A stretch of 64,000 nt of DNA from Ahaetulla prasina (lineage: Eukaryota; Chordata; Lepidosauria; Squamata; Colubridae). The DNA lies in the NCBI RefSeq assembly GCF_028640845.1, contig NC_080543.1, positions 5,090,459 to 5,154,458 on the forward strand, read 5' to 3'. Positions 10,540 through 24,384 of this stretch are shown one piece after another. The notes under the pieces were generated by a model. The model was not told the origin of the DNA and made no database searches. It saw only the letters and a list, made by a program, of their open reading frames with translations. Position 1 is the stretch's first letter. Each line of letters begins with the position of its first letter. Position numbers and translations under genes: made by a program.

Positions 10540-11084
10540 ACACTTATATATATATGTGTGTGTGTGTGTGTGTTTTCTGAGGTTTTCACGGGTGTTTGTA
10601 TGTAGGTCTTTGGTTGTTCGGGTTTTCTCCCGTGTAAAATTGGAAGTGTCTTGGCGACGTTTCGACGAAGTCTCATTCGTCATCTTCAGGCTTCAGCTTC
10701 GTGCTTCTGGGAGCAATATGTGATCGATGTGTGATTTCTGCGATCAATGTGTAGGTCTTTGGTTATTTTGCTCCCAGAAGCACCCAAGCTCCCAGGTCTT
10801 TGCTCCCAGAAGCACAAAGCTGAAGCCTGAAGATGACGAATGAGACTTCGTTGAAACGTCGCCAAGACACTTCCAATTTTACGCGGGAGAAAACCCGAAT
10901 AACCAAAGACCTACATATATATATATATGTTTTCTGAGGTTTTATGGAGAAAACCCGAATAACCAAAGACCTATATATATATGTTTTCTGAGGTTTTTGC
11001 GGGAGAAAACCCAAATACGCAGGAATACTCCCTACGCGGGAGAAAACCCGAATAACCAAAGACCTACATATATATATATATATA
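10540..11084. repeat. Inverted and tandem pieces of repeat 'P'
   Basis: After a (TG)n run, 10575-10735 carries P in reverse and 10768-10915 carries it forward. The tail unit with aaaacccgaataaccaaag and TA runs then recurs several times to 11075. The two large pieces could form a hairpin of about 130 bp per arm. Confidence 0.7.
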
Positions 11085-11215
11085 TCTTGGGCACTATCTA
11101 ACGAAATGAAATTCAATGGTGATAAAAGTAAGGCTCTACATTTAGGCAAGAAGAACCAAACGCACAGGTAGAATATATGTGGTACCTTGCTCAATAGTAG
11201 TAACTATTTTAGTAA
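11085..11215 (+). mobile_element. CR1 LINE fragment
   Basis: Sequence such as taacgaaatgaaattcaatg and ctacatttaggcaagaagaa is typical of CR1 upstream of the reverse-transcriptase C-terminal segment. Confidence 0.7.
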
Positions 11216-11291
11216 CTCACCATAGCAGAGTTTTCCTTCTGGAGGTTGCTCTTGCAGCTGGCTCACCGGGTGGTCTCCTTTCCTTTTTCAG

Positions 11292-11527
11292 AGCTTTGTT
11301 CAAGACTCCTTCGGCTTTGGCCTTGAACCAGAGCCAGCACTGCAAGCAGCTGGAAGGGCTGGTTGTTTCTCAAGTACAACTTTGTCGCAGCAACCTGGAG
11401 CTGATGCAGACGATTATCCAGGCTGCTCGTGAGGTCATCAAGACGTGCCGGAAAGCGTTTTCCGACATGCGGTGGAATTGCTCATCTATTGAGCGAGCTC
11501 CGAATTACTTGCTGGATTTGGAGAGAG
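11292..11527 (+). CDS. WNT11: WNT11 exon 2
   Basis: The exon follows the acceptor tttcctttttcag and ends at gag aga g|gtaaaa. It starts with the third base of a split Leu codon and ends after the first base of a Gly codon. It encodes residues about 28-107, including [16 protein letters not shown] and [16 protein letters not shown]. Predicted N-glycosylation sites are N40 (NQS) and N90 (NCS). The early Wnt cysteines C45, C59, C80 and C91 are present. Residue 96 is Arg where, from memory, mammalian WNT11 has Leu; this may be a lineage change. A CR1 fragment ends about 75 bp upstream. The reading frame also stays open leftwards into the intron, so the start shown is set by the splice site and by homology. 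Confidence 0.95.
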
Positions 11528-14500
11528 GTAAAAGGAAAAGGGAAGAAGGGGGTGGAATGTCTTCCTAAAATTTTCCAGACTTCCTAGGTCACCGCTGACT
11601 CTTCGCAGGTAGTCCTTGATTTATGACCGTTTGTTTAGTGGCCGCTCGAAATTGCAACAACACGAAAAACAACAACCTATGACCGGTCCTGACATATAAC
11701 CGTTGCATATACCTTCGGACGGTCACATGATCAAAATTCAGGGCTCTTGTACAAATAGTCCTCGATTTACAATCTTTCGTTTAGTGACCGTTCAAAGCTA
11801 CCACGGAACTGGGGGGGAAAAAAAGTGACTTATAACCGTTTTTCACCCTTACGGCAGTGGCAGCATCCCCGTGGTCATGTAATCAGGATTCAGGTGCTTG
11901 GCAACTGGCTCATATTTATGTCCCGGGGTCATGTGTCCCATTTTTGCGACCTTCGGAAAAACAAAGCCAGTTTTGCTTAACCACCATGTTACTAACTTAA
12001 TAACAGAAGTGGTTCATCTAACAACCTCTGGTGGCTCAGACTGGTAAGACAGTCTGTTATTAACAGCAGCTGCTTGCAATTACTGCAGGTTCAAGCCCCA
12101 CCAGGCCCAAGGTCGACTCAGCCTTCCATCCTTTATAAGGTAGGTAAAATGAGGACCCAGATTGTTGGGGGCAATAAGTTGACTTTGTAATATAATATAC
12201 AAATGGATGAATATTGCTTGACATAGTGTAAGCCACCCTGAGTCTTCGGAGAAGGGCAGGATATAAATGCAAATAAAAAAAAACAACCCATAGCCAGAAA
12301 GGTCATGAAATGGAGCAAAACTCAAGAACCTCTCGCTTACGGATGGAAATTTGGGGCTCAGTTGTGGTCGTAAATTGAGGACTACCTGTATTTATGAGAG
12401 TTGCAGCACCCCGGGGTCATGGGATTACCATTTGTGACCTTCCTAGCCAGCTTCGGCCAAGGATTAAAATACTTTAGAAAGAGCTGGCATGGTTATACCC
12501 CACTCAGTATCAAGGATGCAGCTGTAGAGGTAGTTGAGAGTATTAAGTATCTGAAGGTGCAGATAACTAACAATCTGAAGTGGTCTCGCCCCACGTCATC
12601 CTTAGTGAAGCGTGTAGACCAGTGTCTGCATTTCCTGCATCGGATGAGGCGAGCTTATCTCCCTCCTTCTGTCCTGACCACTTTTTACAGAGGCGTGATT
12701 GAGAGCGTTTTAACAAACTGCATCCCTGTTTGGTTTGGTGGCCACAGCGCCTCAGGTAGAAAGTCCCTACAGAGAGTGGTGAGGACAGTGGAGAAGATTA
12801 TAGGAAGCTCACGTCGTGTTATTCAGGATACTGCTTAGAAGCACTCTGTGACAGGGGTGAAATCCAAAATTTTTCCCTACCGGTTCTGTGGGTGTGGCTT
12901 GGTAGGTGTGGCAGGGGAAGGATATTGCAAAATCTCCATTCCCACCCGACTCCAGGGGAAGGATACTGCAAAATCTCCATTCCCACCCCACTCTGAGGCC
13001 AACCAGAAGTGGTATTTTGCCGGTTCTCCGAACTACTCAAAATTTCCGCTACCAGTTCTCCAGAACCTGTTAGAACCTGCTGGATTTCACCCCTGCTATG
13101 TGAGCTCAAAGCATAGTTAGAGACCCCACACACCCACTTTATGGTCTGTTTCTGTTGCTCCCCTCTGGGAGGAGGTTTCAAAGTATTACTAGCAAGACTG
13201 GTTTAGGATTTTCTAGTGGAAAGCATTCTGGGGAAGCTGGTTAGCTTAGAAGGTCTACAGCAGGGGTCCCCAATCTCTTGAGCTGCAACTTGTTCGAAAC
13301 CAGGCCATGGGAGACATGGGCAAGCACTCGTGTGTGAAGCTCCACTCGTGCGAGCAAAGGGCACTTGGACTCGCAGAAGCAGAGGGCGCTTGCCCTCGCA
13401 CGCGAGCTTCCACTCGCGTGAACGGAGCTTTGCATGTGAGCAGAAGTGCCCTCCGCTCAAACACCCCCTGCTCGTGCGAGAGTAACTTCGTGCGCAAATA
13501 CAAGTGCCTGTCGGCCGTGCGAGTGGAGAGTTACCCACAAGTGCAAGCATTCTCCACAGGCACGCAAAGCTTCAATTGTGTAAGTGAAGGGCGCATACGC
13601 CTGCCGCTTGCACAAATGGAGATGCGTGCGGACAATGGTGCCTGCCACTCACACATCTCTCTCTCTCACACACACACACACTGATACTAGGCCAGGCCTG
13701 GCTGCCAAGTTGGAACGGTTGGGGACCGCTGGTCTACCGAACGGTGTGTGATGTTGTCCGTATCTTTTTCCAGGTACCAGGGAGTCTGCTTTTGTGTACG
13801 CTCTCTCGGCCGCAGCCATCAGCCACACCATCGCCCGAGCCTGCACCACCGGGGATCTCCCTGGCTGCTCCTGTGGTCCCATCCCAGGTGAGACACCTGG
13901 ACCTGGGTATCGCTGGGGAGGATGTGCTGACAACCTCAACTATGGTCTTGTCATGGGGTCCAAATTTTCAGATGCTCCCATGAAGATGAAAAAATCAGGA
14001 TCACAAGCCAATAAGCTGATGCATCTACACAACAGTGAAGTAGGGAGACAGGTAACCGATCCAAGAGGGTTGTTATCATTGTGCAATCATCAGATTGGGG
14101 CGGGTTGAACACATGAATAGTTTCGTGTAGTGATTAAGCTGCCGGCTTAGAAACCAGCAGGGAAGGTTCGCATATAGCAATCACGCGACCCTGGGATGCT
14201 GCAACCATCATAAGTACATGCCAGTTGCCAAGCCCCTGAATTTTGATCAGGTGACCCTGGGGGTGGGTGGGGGTTGCTGTAATGGTTGTAAGTGGGAGGA
14301 CTCATTTTGGTTGCTCGTTTTTTCCGGTGCCTTAGAGCAGGGGTGTAAAACTCAAGGCCCGCGGGGTACTTAGATCTGGCCCGTGCAGCCTCCCTGGAAA
14401 TAGCAGAGGAGCAGCCCATGGTTCCTGTGCCAACGAAGATGGAGCTCGGGAGAGCCGTGTGCGGCTCCGTTTTCACTGGCAGAGGGCTGCAGGAGGATTC

Positions 14501-17500
14501 TCCCAGCCCTGCCTGGGCCACCACAGGTGCCCCCTGACATGAGTGATGTCGAGCTGGCCACACCCACAGTCAAATACAACCCTGATGCGTCCCTCAATGA
14601 AATACAGTTTGACACCTGTTGTGGCTCCCGCCCCCAAACCTGGCCCCATGCCCGGAAATGCCTTGGAGCCGGGCCTGCTGCCAGAAAATGATTTGGACAG
14701 TGAGGGGGAAGGTCCATCAGGACTTGCCTCGGGAGCACCGGCTTCCCTGGCTCAGCTTCAGGAGCCAGAAACAGACCAGGTGGAAGAGATAACGAGGCCT
14801 CCTTCTCCTGACTCTTTCCCCCCCCCCCAGGCCACGCCTGCAGACCCAGCTGATGGCAATCAGGCCTGGCTGGACCCTAGGTTTCATAGGCAGGAGAGGA
14901 GGGAACAACAGAAGCAGGGGTGAGGCAGGCCTAGGAAGTGCTGAGTCATGGAGCCACACCCCACAGGATATAAAAGGCAGCAAGAGCTGGTGGGTCTCTT
15001 TGTATCAGGCAAATCCACCGATTGACTAGAGCTGAAGGTTGTGACTCACCAGCGTCTTGGCAGCTAACAAGGGCTCTTGGCAGACGCTGATTCTTTTGCT
15101 GCCAGAGCTGATAAGAGTCGGCTAATTACGTTCGGACAGAGGCAGGGAGGACAGAACAACACCCTGCCTTAGAGTCACTTAGAAAGAGACCAAAGGGCAC
15201 TTTTTTCCCCGTGCCATTCTAACTTTCGGCGGTCACTAAATGATTGTAAATGGAGGTCCACCTCTAACAGAACAGAGCTAACCCCTTGGGGAAGAAATGG
15301 AATGCAAAGCTCGTGTAAATTTCCTTGCTTGTTGCAGAGGCCCGTGCCTGCAAAAGTCTCTTAAGACAGAGGTGGCCACGGGGCTTGGTCCAAGAGATCG
15401 TCAGTGGTTGTGACCAAATCTTGCACGTGGGCTGTGTGTATAAAAACAAGCAGTTCACACCCAGCCAGCTCAGAGCCCACCCAGCCACGCTCAGTGACTT
15501 TTGGACCAAACCGTGAGATCCTACAAAGTTTGTAGAGAAGAGCAACAAAGATGATAAAGAGTCTGGAGCAGGGATGTCAAACTTGCGTCGTCACATTCTT
15601 GTCACGTGACGTATCATGACTTTCCGCCGGCCCCCCCTTCGCTAAAACAGGGTTGGGGGTCGCCAGCGTGTGATGCATCAGGGCCGCAGGCCGGGAGTTT
15701 GACACCCCTGACTCTGGAGGCTAAATCATGTGGCAAACATTTCAGGGAGTTAGATACGTCTAGACTTTGAAGAGAAGGACTGGGGGGGACATGATAGCAG
15801 TCTTCCAATATTTGAGGGACTGCCCCAGACAAAAGGGGGTCAACCCATTCTCCAAAGCACCTGAGGGCAGGACAAGAAGCAACTGGTAGAAACTAATCAA
15901 GGAGAGAAGCAACTTAGAACTAAGGAGAAATTCCCTGACAATTAGAACAATTGATCAGTGGAACGACTTGCCTCCAGAAGTTGTGGGTTCTCCATCGTCG
16001 AATAACAGAATGAATAACAGAGTTGGAAGGGACCTTGGAGGTCTTCTAGTCCAGCCCCCTGCTCAGGCAGGAAACCCTACACCATTTCAGACAAGTGGTT
16101 ATCCAACATCTTCTTAAAAACTTCCAGTGTTGGAGCGTTCACAACTTCTGGAGGCAAGTCGTTCCACGGATTGAATAACATTTGACTGGGTTGGTCTAAG
16201 GCTGTATGGTCGATGCCCATGATGGTGAACCTATGGCACGCATTGCCTGACGTGGCACATGGAGCTATGTCGCCTGGCATGCACAGTGTCGCCCGTTCCT
16301 CTTCCGGGTTTCTGGTGCGCATGTGTGACGATCAGCTGGCCTTTTTGCCTAGTGCTGGAAACTAGAAGAGTTGGTCGTCCATTTTCCTGCATGAGCCAGC
16401 TGATCATTGTGTGTACATGCACAGCAGAAACTCGGAAGAGTAGCTGGCTGAAATCGGACGTTCAGTAGCTGAAACTGGAAGTTTCAGCTAGGCAGCTCGT
16501 CTCCCAGCAGAGGTGGGTTTCAGCAGGTTCTGACTAGTTCTGGAGAACCGGTAGCGGAACTTTTGAGTAGTTCAGAGAACCGGTAATAAAACTTCTGACT
16601 TGGCCCCGCCACCATCTATTCTCTGCCTCCCGAGTCCCAGCTGATCGGGAGGAAATGGAGATTTTGCAGTAACCTTCCCCTGGAGTGGGGCCGGAATGGA
16701 GATTTTACAGTATCCTTCCCCTGCCACGCCCACCAAACCATGCCACGCCCACCAGGCCACACCCACAGAACCAGTAATAAAAAAAATTGAAACCCACCAG
16801 TACCTTCCGGGTCGCGGCCCAGACGGGTACATGCATGCTCCCTTTTCGGCATTTGGTACCGAAAAGGTTCGCCATCATTGGTCTATGCCTTGAGCAGCGG
16901 GTTGAAATGGAAGACCTCCGAGGTCCCTTCCAGCTCTAGAATTCTATTCACCCTGAAGACAGAAACTTATGCACCATCCAGGGTTCCCGGGCAGGCGTGT
17001 CACCAATTATGTTGGATGTCGGCAGAAAGAGGGATGGTTCCTTCAACGTTCTTGTGTTGCTGTTTTTCCCACACAGTCCCTAAAAGCCTCTTTGGAGATG
17101 AAATGCAAGTGCCATGGAGTGTCCGGTTCCTGTTCCATCAAGACTTGTTGGAAGGGGCTTCAAGACTTGAAGGACGTCGCCCTGGATTTAAAGAACAGAT
17201 ATCTTTCGGCCACCAAAGTTGTCCATCGGCCCATGGGCACTCGCAAGCATCTGGTACCCAAGGAACTGGACATCCGTCCAGTCAAGGAATCCGAGCTGGT
17301 TTACCTGCAGAGTTCTCCGGATTTTTGCATGAAGAATGAGAAAGTGGGCTCTTACGGGACGCAGGACAGGTAAGGAGTGTCCAGGTGTGGGCATGGATTC
17401 TGAATTTTGGACCCCTTTGCGGGTGGCTGCTTTTGATAGCTGAGGAAAAATGTATTTTCTCGAGCCCAGTTTAAGGGTAGTTCTTGAGTTACGACCATAA

Positions 17501-20500
17501 CTGAGCTCAGAATTATATAGTTGTACCCAAGGGTGAAATGCTATCGGTTCGGCCCGATTCGCCCCAACCGGTAGTAAAAAAATGTGTTGTGTCTGCACTC
17601 CCCGAGCCGGGCCCCCTGCCAGAAAGTGACTTGGAAAATGAGGGGGAAGGGCCAGCAGGACTTACCTCGGGAGCACCGGCTTCCCTGGCTCAGCTCCAGG
17701 AGCCAGAGGCAGGCCTGGTGGAGGAGATAACGAGGCCTCCCTCCCCTGACTCTTTCCCCCCCAGGCCACACCTCCAGACCCAGCTGATGGCAATCAGGCC
17801 TGGCTGGACCCTAGGTTTCGTAGGCAGGAGAGGTTGGAACAACAGAAGCAGGGGTGGGGCAGGCCTAGGAAGTGCTGAGTCATGGAGCCACACCCCACAG
17901 GATATAAAGGCAGCAAGAGCTGCTGTGCCTCTTCGTAGCAGGCAAATCAACTGATTAACTGCTAACTGAGAGCTGAAGTACTATTCGTTCCTGGATGACT
18001 CATCGGCGTCTAGGGAGATAACAGAGACACTTGGCAGACGCTCGCTGTTTTGCTGCCAGAGCTGATAGTGCCGGCTAATTAAGCCAACGCTCGGACGGAG
18101 GCGAAGGGGGACAGAACAAAATGCTTTAAAAAAAGGTATGACAATCAGTTGTGCCGTGCAACCATTGGAACTTTTTAAAAACTTTTTTAAAGCATTTTTT
18201 TTACTACCTATTCGCCCAAACCGTAGTAAAAAAATACTTTCAAAAGTAAAAAAGAAAAGTTACAACGATCAGCTGTGCGACAATTAGCTCTGCCTGGCAA
18301 TGTCGGAAGTTTTTTTTAACTTTTTTTTTTAAGCCTTTTTTTTACTACCAATCAGCTGTGAGAAAATCAGCTGTGCCTGATGGTCTGTGAGGTTCCTGCT
18401 TCTTGCAGGGGCCATTTTGCGTGAAGTCCAGCTGCTTTTTCATTGTGCAGTTGTGCAGCCACACCCACCCAGTCACATGACCACCAAGCCACACCCACCA
18501 AGCCACACCCACGGAAAGGGTAGGGAAATTTCTTTGAATTTCACCACTGTTTGTACTATTGTGTCGATCATAAATGAGTTGTCACAGAACTGGCTTCATT
18601 TTACATCCTTTTTTTTAAAAAAAGTAATATTGTTAAGTGGTATAAAATAAATAAATAGATACGGTTACATGAAGCTTAGGAGAGATCAGGCCTGGAACTT
18701 TTGCAGCTGCGCAACGATGCAAGGCTACTTCCCCACTTAACTCCTCCTCCCTGCCTGGCTGGACGTTTCCCAACAACCACCATTCCATCATCCCCAACGT
18801 TGAATGGCGTTGATGGGAGCTGACATCCAACACAACCGGTTAAATATGAGCCAGCAGTGTGCAGTGGCCGCCAAAATAAGCCAATGCAATCCTAAATTGC
18901 ATTAACAGAGGGATACAATCAAGATCAAGGGAGGTACTAATACCACTCTATAATGCCCTAGTAAGACCACACCTAGAGTACTGCATCCAGTTTTGGTCAC
19001 CGCACTATAAAAAACGATATTGAGACTCTAGAAAAAGCGCAGAGAAGAACAACCAGGATGATGAGGGGACTGGAGGCTAAAACATACGGAGAACGGTTGC
19101 AGGAACTGGGCATGGCTAGCCTAGTGAAGAGAAGGACCAGGGGAGACATGAGAGCATCTTCCAATATTTGAGGGGCTGCCACAGAGAGGAGGAAGGGGGG
19201 GGGGTCAAGCTATTTTCCAAGGCACCTGAAGGCCAGACAAGGAATAATGGATGGAAGCTAATCAAGGAGAGATTCAACCGAGAAATTTTCTGACAGTGAG
19301 AACAATCAACCCATGCAACAGAAGTTGCCTTCAGAAGTTGTGGGAGCTTCATCGCTGGAAGCTTTCAAGAAGAGACTGGACTGCCCTCTGTCAGAAATGG
19401 TGCAGGGTCTCCTGCTTGGGCGTGGGGTTGGGCTAGATGACCTCCAAGGTCCCTTCCAACTCGGATAATTTGTAAACATCTGGAAGGCAGCTGCCTGAGG
19501 CTGATGCTTAGGTAGAATTATGTCCTAAGGCACGGTTCCCCAACCATCCTGCCAATTGTCTTAATATTTTGCTTTTCTTCCGGAAGATTTTTCGGTTTAG
19601 ATAAACGCTCCTCGCCTTTGGCCAAACAAAAACCTTAGAAGTGGAGCAGCCCCACGGCGAATAGGCAGGGGTCCAGCTGGCCTGGAAGGGGTCCAACAGA
19701 ACCGTTTACATTCTGAGGCACTCTGGATTCAGACTATCCGAGATCTCTCAATGCACGTTTATTTGTTTTGAATCTATATGGTCCCCGGGTGAAATTTCCT
19801 TCTGTGGAAATGCGGCTTTGCAGAGTTGTCGGCTTGGATCACGGCTTCCCTCAGTTAAGCTGATGTGTTGGCGTGGCTAGAGGTCACACCAAGGAAGTCT
19901 CCCACCAGCCCTTCGAGGTGGGCTAGCTAGGCCAAGAAATATCATCTAAGCCTCTTTAGTAAATCCAATACAGGTGTTGTGACCCAGGCCCAAGTAGGTA
20001 GTAGGAAACTCAGTCAATGTAAAAACAAACCAACTTTATTAGCACAGCTGAGAATTAACTCATTCTCAGCGTAGTCCAAACTAAATGAAAGAAAATTCCT
20101 CCCAACACAATTCCTTAGCCTCATCACAAAGTTTGGTCTTAATTAGGCAAACTGCCAAAGGCCTTTCTTGGCAAAAGTTCAGAAGACGCCGATACAAAAT
20201 AAATGCAACAAGACGAAGCTACCAATGTTGTTTTCCGGCAAAGCCCAAATGCCATTGCTGGTCTTTTAAGCCTTATGGGAGGGGCCAGTCATCTCCTGGC
20301 CCTACTCCCGAGTCGTCCTCTTTGCTTGAGCTGCTCTTGCCTTCTGGCAGCTCTTCTCATGTGTGCATTAGAAACAGGCTCCTCCTGTTCCTCTGCCTCA
20401 CTATTGTCAGCCTCTAAAGGCTCTGGAGTCCGCGCATCATTCCCCGATGGCCCTGGCCCCTCCTCAGCCTCTGAGGCAGAGCCCTCATCCGGGTCTTCCC

Positions 20501-23500
20501 CAACTAGGGAGTAAGGCCAGGGGATGATTTGGCCCCTCCCATAAGGCTTAAAAGACCAGCAATGAACCGTCGGGTTCTTTGTAGAAAAGCAACGTTGATT
20601 TCTTGTCAGCGTCTCTTGAACTTTGTGGGGGTTTTGCTAAGAAAAGCCTTTGGCAGGTCACCAAAAACATCAAAGGTTGGTGATAAGGCCGATGGATTGG
20701 TTATTAAGAATTTTGCTTTGGACGAAGCTGCGAATGAATGAATTCTCAGCTGTTTTAATAAGCTAAGTTTGTTGAGGACTGAATTGTGTTTAGTAAGTCA
20801 CGGGCCTTGGTTACCACATGGAGCTTGCAAAATAAATTTAGAGAACATCATGCGTAGGAATAAGAAGCAAGTGCAGTCAGAATAATGGCCTAGACCAGGG
20901 GTCTCCAACCTTGGTCCCTTTAAGACTTGTGGACTTCAAATCCCAGAGTCCCTCAGCCAGCAAAGCTGGCTGAGGAACTCTGGGAGTTGAAGTCCACAAG
21001 TCTTAAAGGGACCAAGGTTGGAGACCCCTGGATTAGACCTTTGCATTAATGTAAACTGAAGGTAACAGCGTTCCGTGCGCCTTTGGCGTTGAGCCATGCC
21101 GGCCACATGACCACGGAGACGTCTTCGGACAGCGCTGGCTCTTCGGCTTTGAAACGGAGATGAGCACCGCCCCCTAGAGTCAGGAACAACTAGCACATAT
21201 GTGCAAAGGGAACCTTTACCTTTACCTTTTAAACTGATTTAGTTGATAGAACTTCGTTTGCAAATGCGAGTGTCGTGTCCCACTCCTCCGCTGACGGCCG
21301 GGTCAGGGAAATCCGAATCAGGCTTGCCTCTGCAGCTTTGCCAAAGTCCTAGCAAAGTCCTCAGGGCAGGCAGGAGACCAGTAAGTGACTTCAGCAAGAT
21401 ATGTTCGACTTTGCCTGACTCAGAGAATGCCAGAAAGCAGGTCCTTTATATAGGCCATGGGGTGTGGCTCCATGACTCAGCACTTATCCAGGCCTGCCCC
21501 TCCCTTCCTTCTGTTGCCTCCGCCTATCAAGTCTTCTGACGCGAGGGTCACTCCAGTCTGCAGCTGTTGGCAATTGACCTCCCTCAGGCTGACATGCTGT
21601 GGGGGAGGGGGAGGGGTCTAGTTGCTCCGTTTGCCTGGGCATGGAGCCAGAGCTGGGGGCTGGAGGTATTTCCTCCTCTTCAGCCTGTCTGGGCATGGAG
21701 CCAGGGCTGGGGCCGGGAGGCATACTAGGACATTCCTCCGTGTTCGGAAGCAGATAAGAAGACCCCGGCTGTGGTGAGATCGGACGAGACACAACAGCGA
21801 GGTGTAGAGATGGACAGCCCAATTCTATAAGTCATATCTCACTGATTACAAACGGGACTTCCAGAGCCCAGAAATGATTTTGAGAATGGATTACATTACC
21901 TCTCCACAAAGCGACGATTCGCTTTGCGACGTAGCTAGGGGGGGTCAGGCTGGATTCGAACACAGATCAGAATATATCTGACTTGATAAACCAAGATTAT
22001 TTTTTTTATTTTTTTTTACGTCTGGCCAAATCACTTTGTGTAAAGGATGAGCAAGCCTTACTTCAAGCAGAAGGTCGAGACAAAAGCGCGAGGCTGTGCA
22101 AAATATAGATGTTCACACTTCCCAGATGTAAAAACACAACGTGCGTGTGGATATTTTCCAACCGGTTTAACCAATCCCTCAGGCTCTTCCGGTATTTTGT
22201 GCTGTTAAAATTTCCACTTTCACAAAAGGTTGTTTCGGCTGTTAATAGGCCTGTGTTTGGCCAAAAGAATCGTTAAATAATTCCAAATTTTGATCCGAGC
22301 TTGTTTTTCCTTCCTTTTCCCCTTCTGTTTGGCCTTGCCTTGTTCTCCCTTCCCCTCCCTCCTTTCCTTCTCCTATTTCTTCTTATTTATTTATTTATTG
22401 GTATCCTGCCTTTATTATTTTGAGAAATGACTCAAAGCGGCAAGCTTTGAGCCCAAGGTGACCAAAGCCAGCTTTCGTGCCTAAGGAGGTAGGACTAGAA
22501 CTCACCATCTCCTGGTGATTGGCCCAAAGTCACCTACCCGACTTTCATGCTTAAGGCAGGTCTAAAATTCACTGTCTCTTGGTTTTTAGCCTTCATTCCT
22601 CCCTCCCTCCTTCCCTCTCTTTCCATTCCCATCTCCTTCCTTCCTTCCTTCCTTCCTTCCTTCCTTCCTTCCTTCCTTCCTTCCTTCCTTCCTTCCTTCC
22701 TTCCTTCCTTCCACACTTACTTACATACTTCCTCTCTATTCCCTCCTTCCTCTCTATTCCTCCCTCCCTCCCTTCTTTCCATTTCCCTCTCCTTCCTCCC
22801 TCCTCCCTCCTTTCCTTCCTCCTTTCCCCTCCCCTTTCTCTCCTTCCAACCATCCTTATGTCTCCTTCCTCCCTCCTTTCCATTTCCCTCCTCCTTCCTT
22901 CCTTCCTTCCTCCTTCCTTCCTTCCCCTCCTCCTTCCTCTCTGTCTCTCTCCTTCCATCCATCCTTATGTGTCCTTCCTTCCTTCCTTCCTTCCTTCCTT
23001 CCTTCCTTCCTTCCTTCCTTCCTTCCCCCTCCCTCTCTCTCTTCCTCTCTCTCTCTTTCTCCCTTCCATCCCTCCTTATGTGTCCTTCCTTCCTTCCTTC
23101 CTTCCTTCCTTCCCCCTCCCTCCCTCTCTTCCTCTCTGTCTCTATCTCCCTTCCATCCATCCTTATGTGTCCTTCCTTCCTTCCTTCCTTCCCCCTCCCT
23201 CCCTCCCTCTCTTCCTCTCTGTCTCTCTCTCCCTTCCATCCATCCTTATGTGTCCTTCCTTCCTGCCTTCCTTCCTTCCTTCCTTCCTTCCTTCCTTCCT
23301 TCCTTCCTCTCTCTCTCTCTCCTTCCATCCATCCTTATGTGTCCTTCCTTCCTTTCCCCTCCCTCCTCCTCTCTGTCTCTCTCTCCCTTCCATCCATCCT
23401 TATGTGTCCTTCCTTCTTCCTTCCTTCTTCCTTCCTTCCTTCCTTCCTTCCTTCCTTCCTTCCTTCCTTCCTTCCTTCATTTTTCCTCTTTCTTTCTCTC

Positions 23501-24336
23501 TTTCTTTCCTTCCTTCCTCCCTCCCTCCCTCCCTTCCTTCCTTCCTTCCTTCCTCTCTGTCTCTCTCCTTCCATCCATCCTATGTGTCCTTCCTTCCTTC
23601 CTTCCTTCCTTCCTTCCTTCCTTCCTTCCTTCCTCCTCTCTCTTCCTCTGTCTCTCTTCCTTCCATCCATCCTATGTGTCCTTCCTTCCTCCTTCCTCTT
23701 CCTTCCTTCCCTCCTCCTCTCTTCCTCTCTTTCCATCCATCCTTATGTGTCCTTCCTTCTTCCTTCCTTTCCTTCCTTCCTTCCTTCCTTCCTTCTTCCT
23801 TCCTTCTTCCTTCCATCCTTCCTTCCTTTCCTTCCTTCCTCTCTGTCTCTCTCTTCCATCCATCCTTGTGTCCTTCCTTCCTTCCTGCCTTCCTGCCTTC
23901 CTTCCTCTCTGTCTCTCTCTTCCTTCCATCCATCCTATGTGTCCTTCCTTCCTCTCTGTCTCTCTTCCTCTGTCTCTCTCCTTCCTCTCTCTCTCTCTCT
24001 GTCTCTATCTCCTTCCATCCATCCTATGTGTCCTTCCTCTCTCTCTCCTCTCTTCCTTCCTTCCTGCCTTCCTTCCTCCTTCCTCCTCTCTTTCTCTGTC
24101 TCTATCTCCTTCCATCCATCCTTGTGTCCTTCCTTCCTCCTCCTTCCTTCTTCCTTCCTCTCTCCTTCCTCCTCTCTCTCTCTTCCTTCCTCCTTCCTCC
24201 TCTCTTCTCTCTCTCTCTCTCCTCTCTGTCTCTCTCCTTCCTCCTTTCCATTTCCTCCTCCTTCCTTCCTTTCCTTCCTTCCTTCCTTCCTTCTTCCTTC
24301 CTCTCTAATCCTCCCTCCTTCCTTCCTCCTTCCTTC

Positions 24337-24384
<48 letters not shown>

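Noticed and set aside
15338..15512. Possible extra WNT11 exon (acceptor-like ttgcttgttgcag, donor-like gtgaga, open for 59 codons)
   Set aside because: Its 175 nt is not a multiple of three. In the phase set by exon 3 it hits a stop within nine codons. Its peptide has no Wnt similarity, and exons 3 and 4 already join in phase.
17585..18118. LTR-B as an alternative promoter for WNT11 exon 5
   Set aside because: Orientation and TATA motif permit it, but nothing shows initiation, and a transcript starting there would encode only the C-terminal exon.
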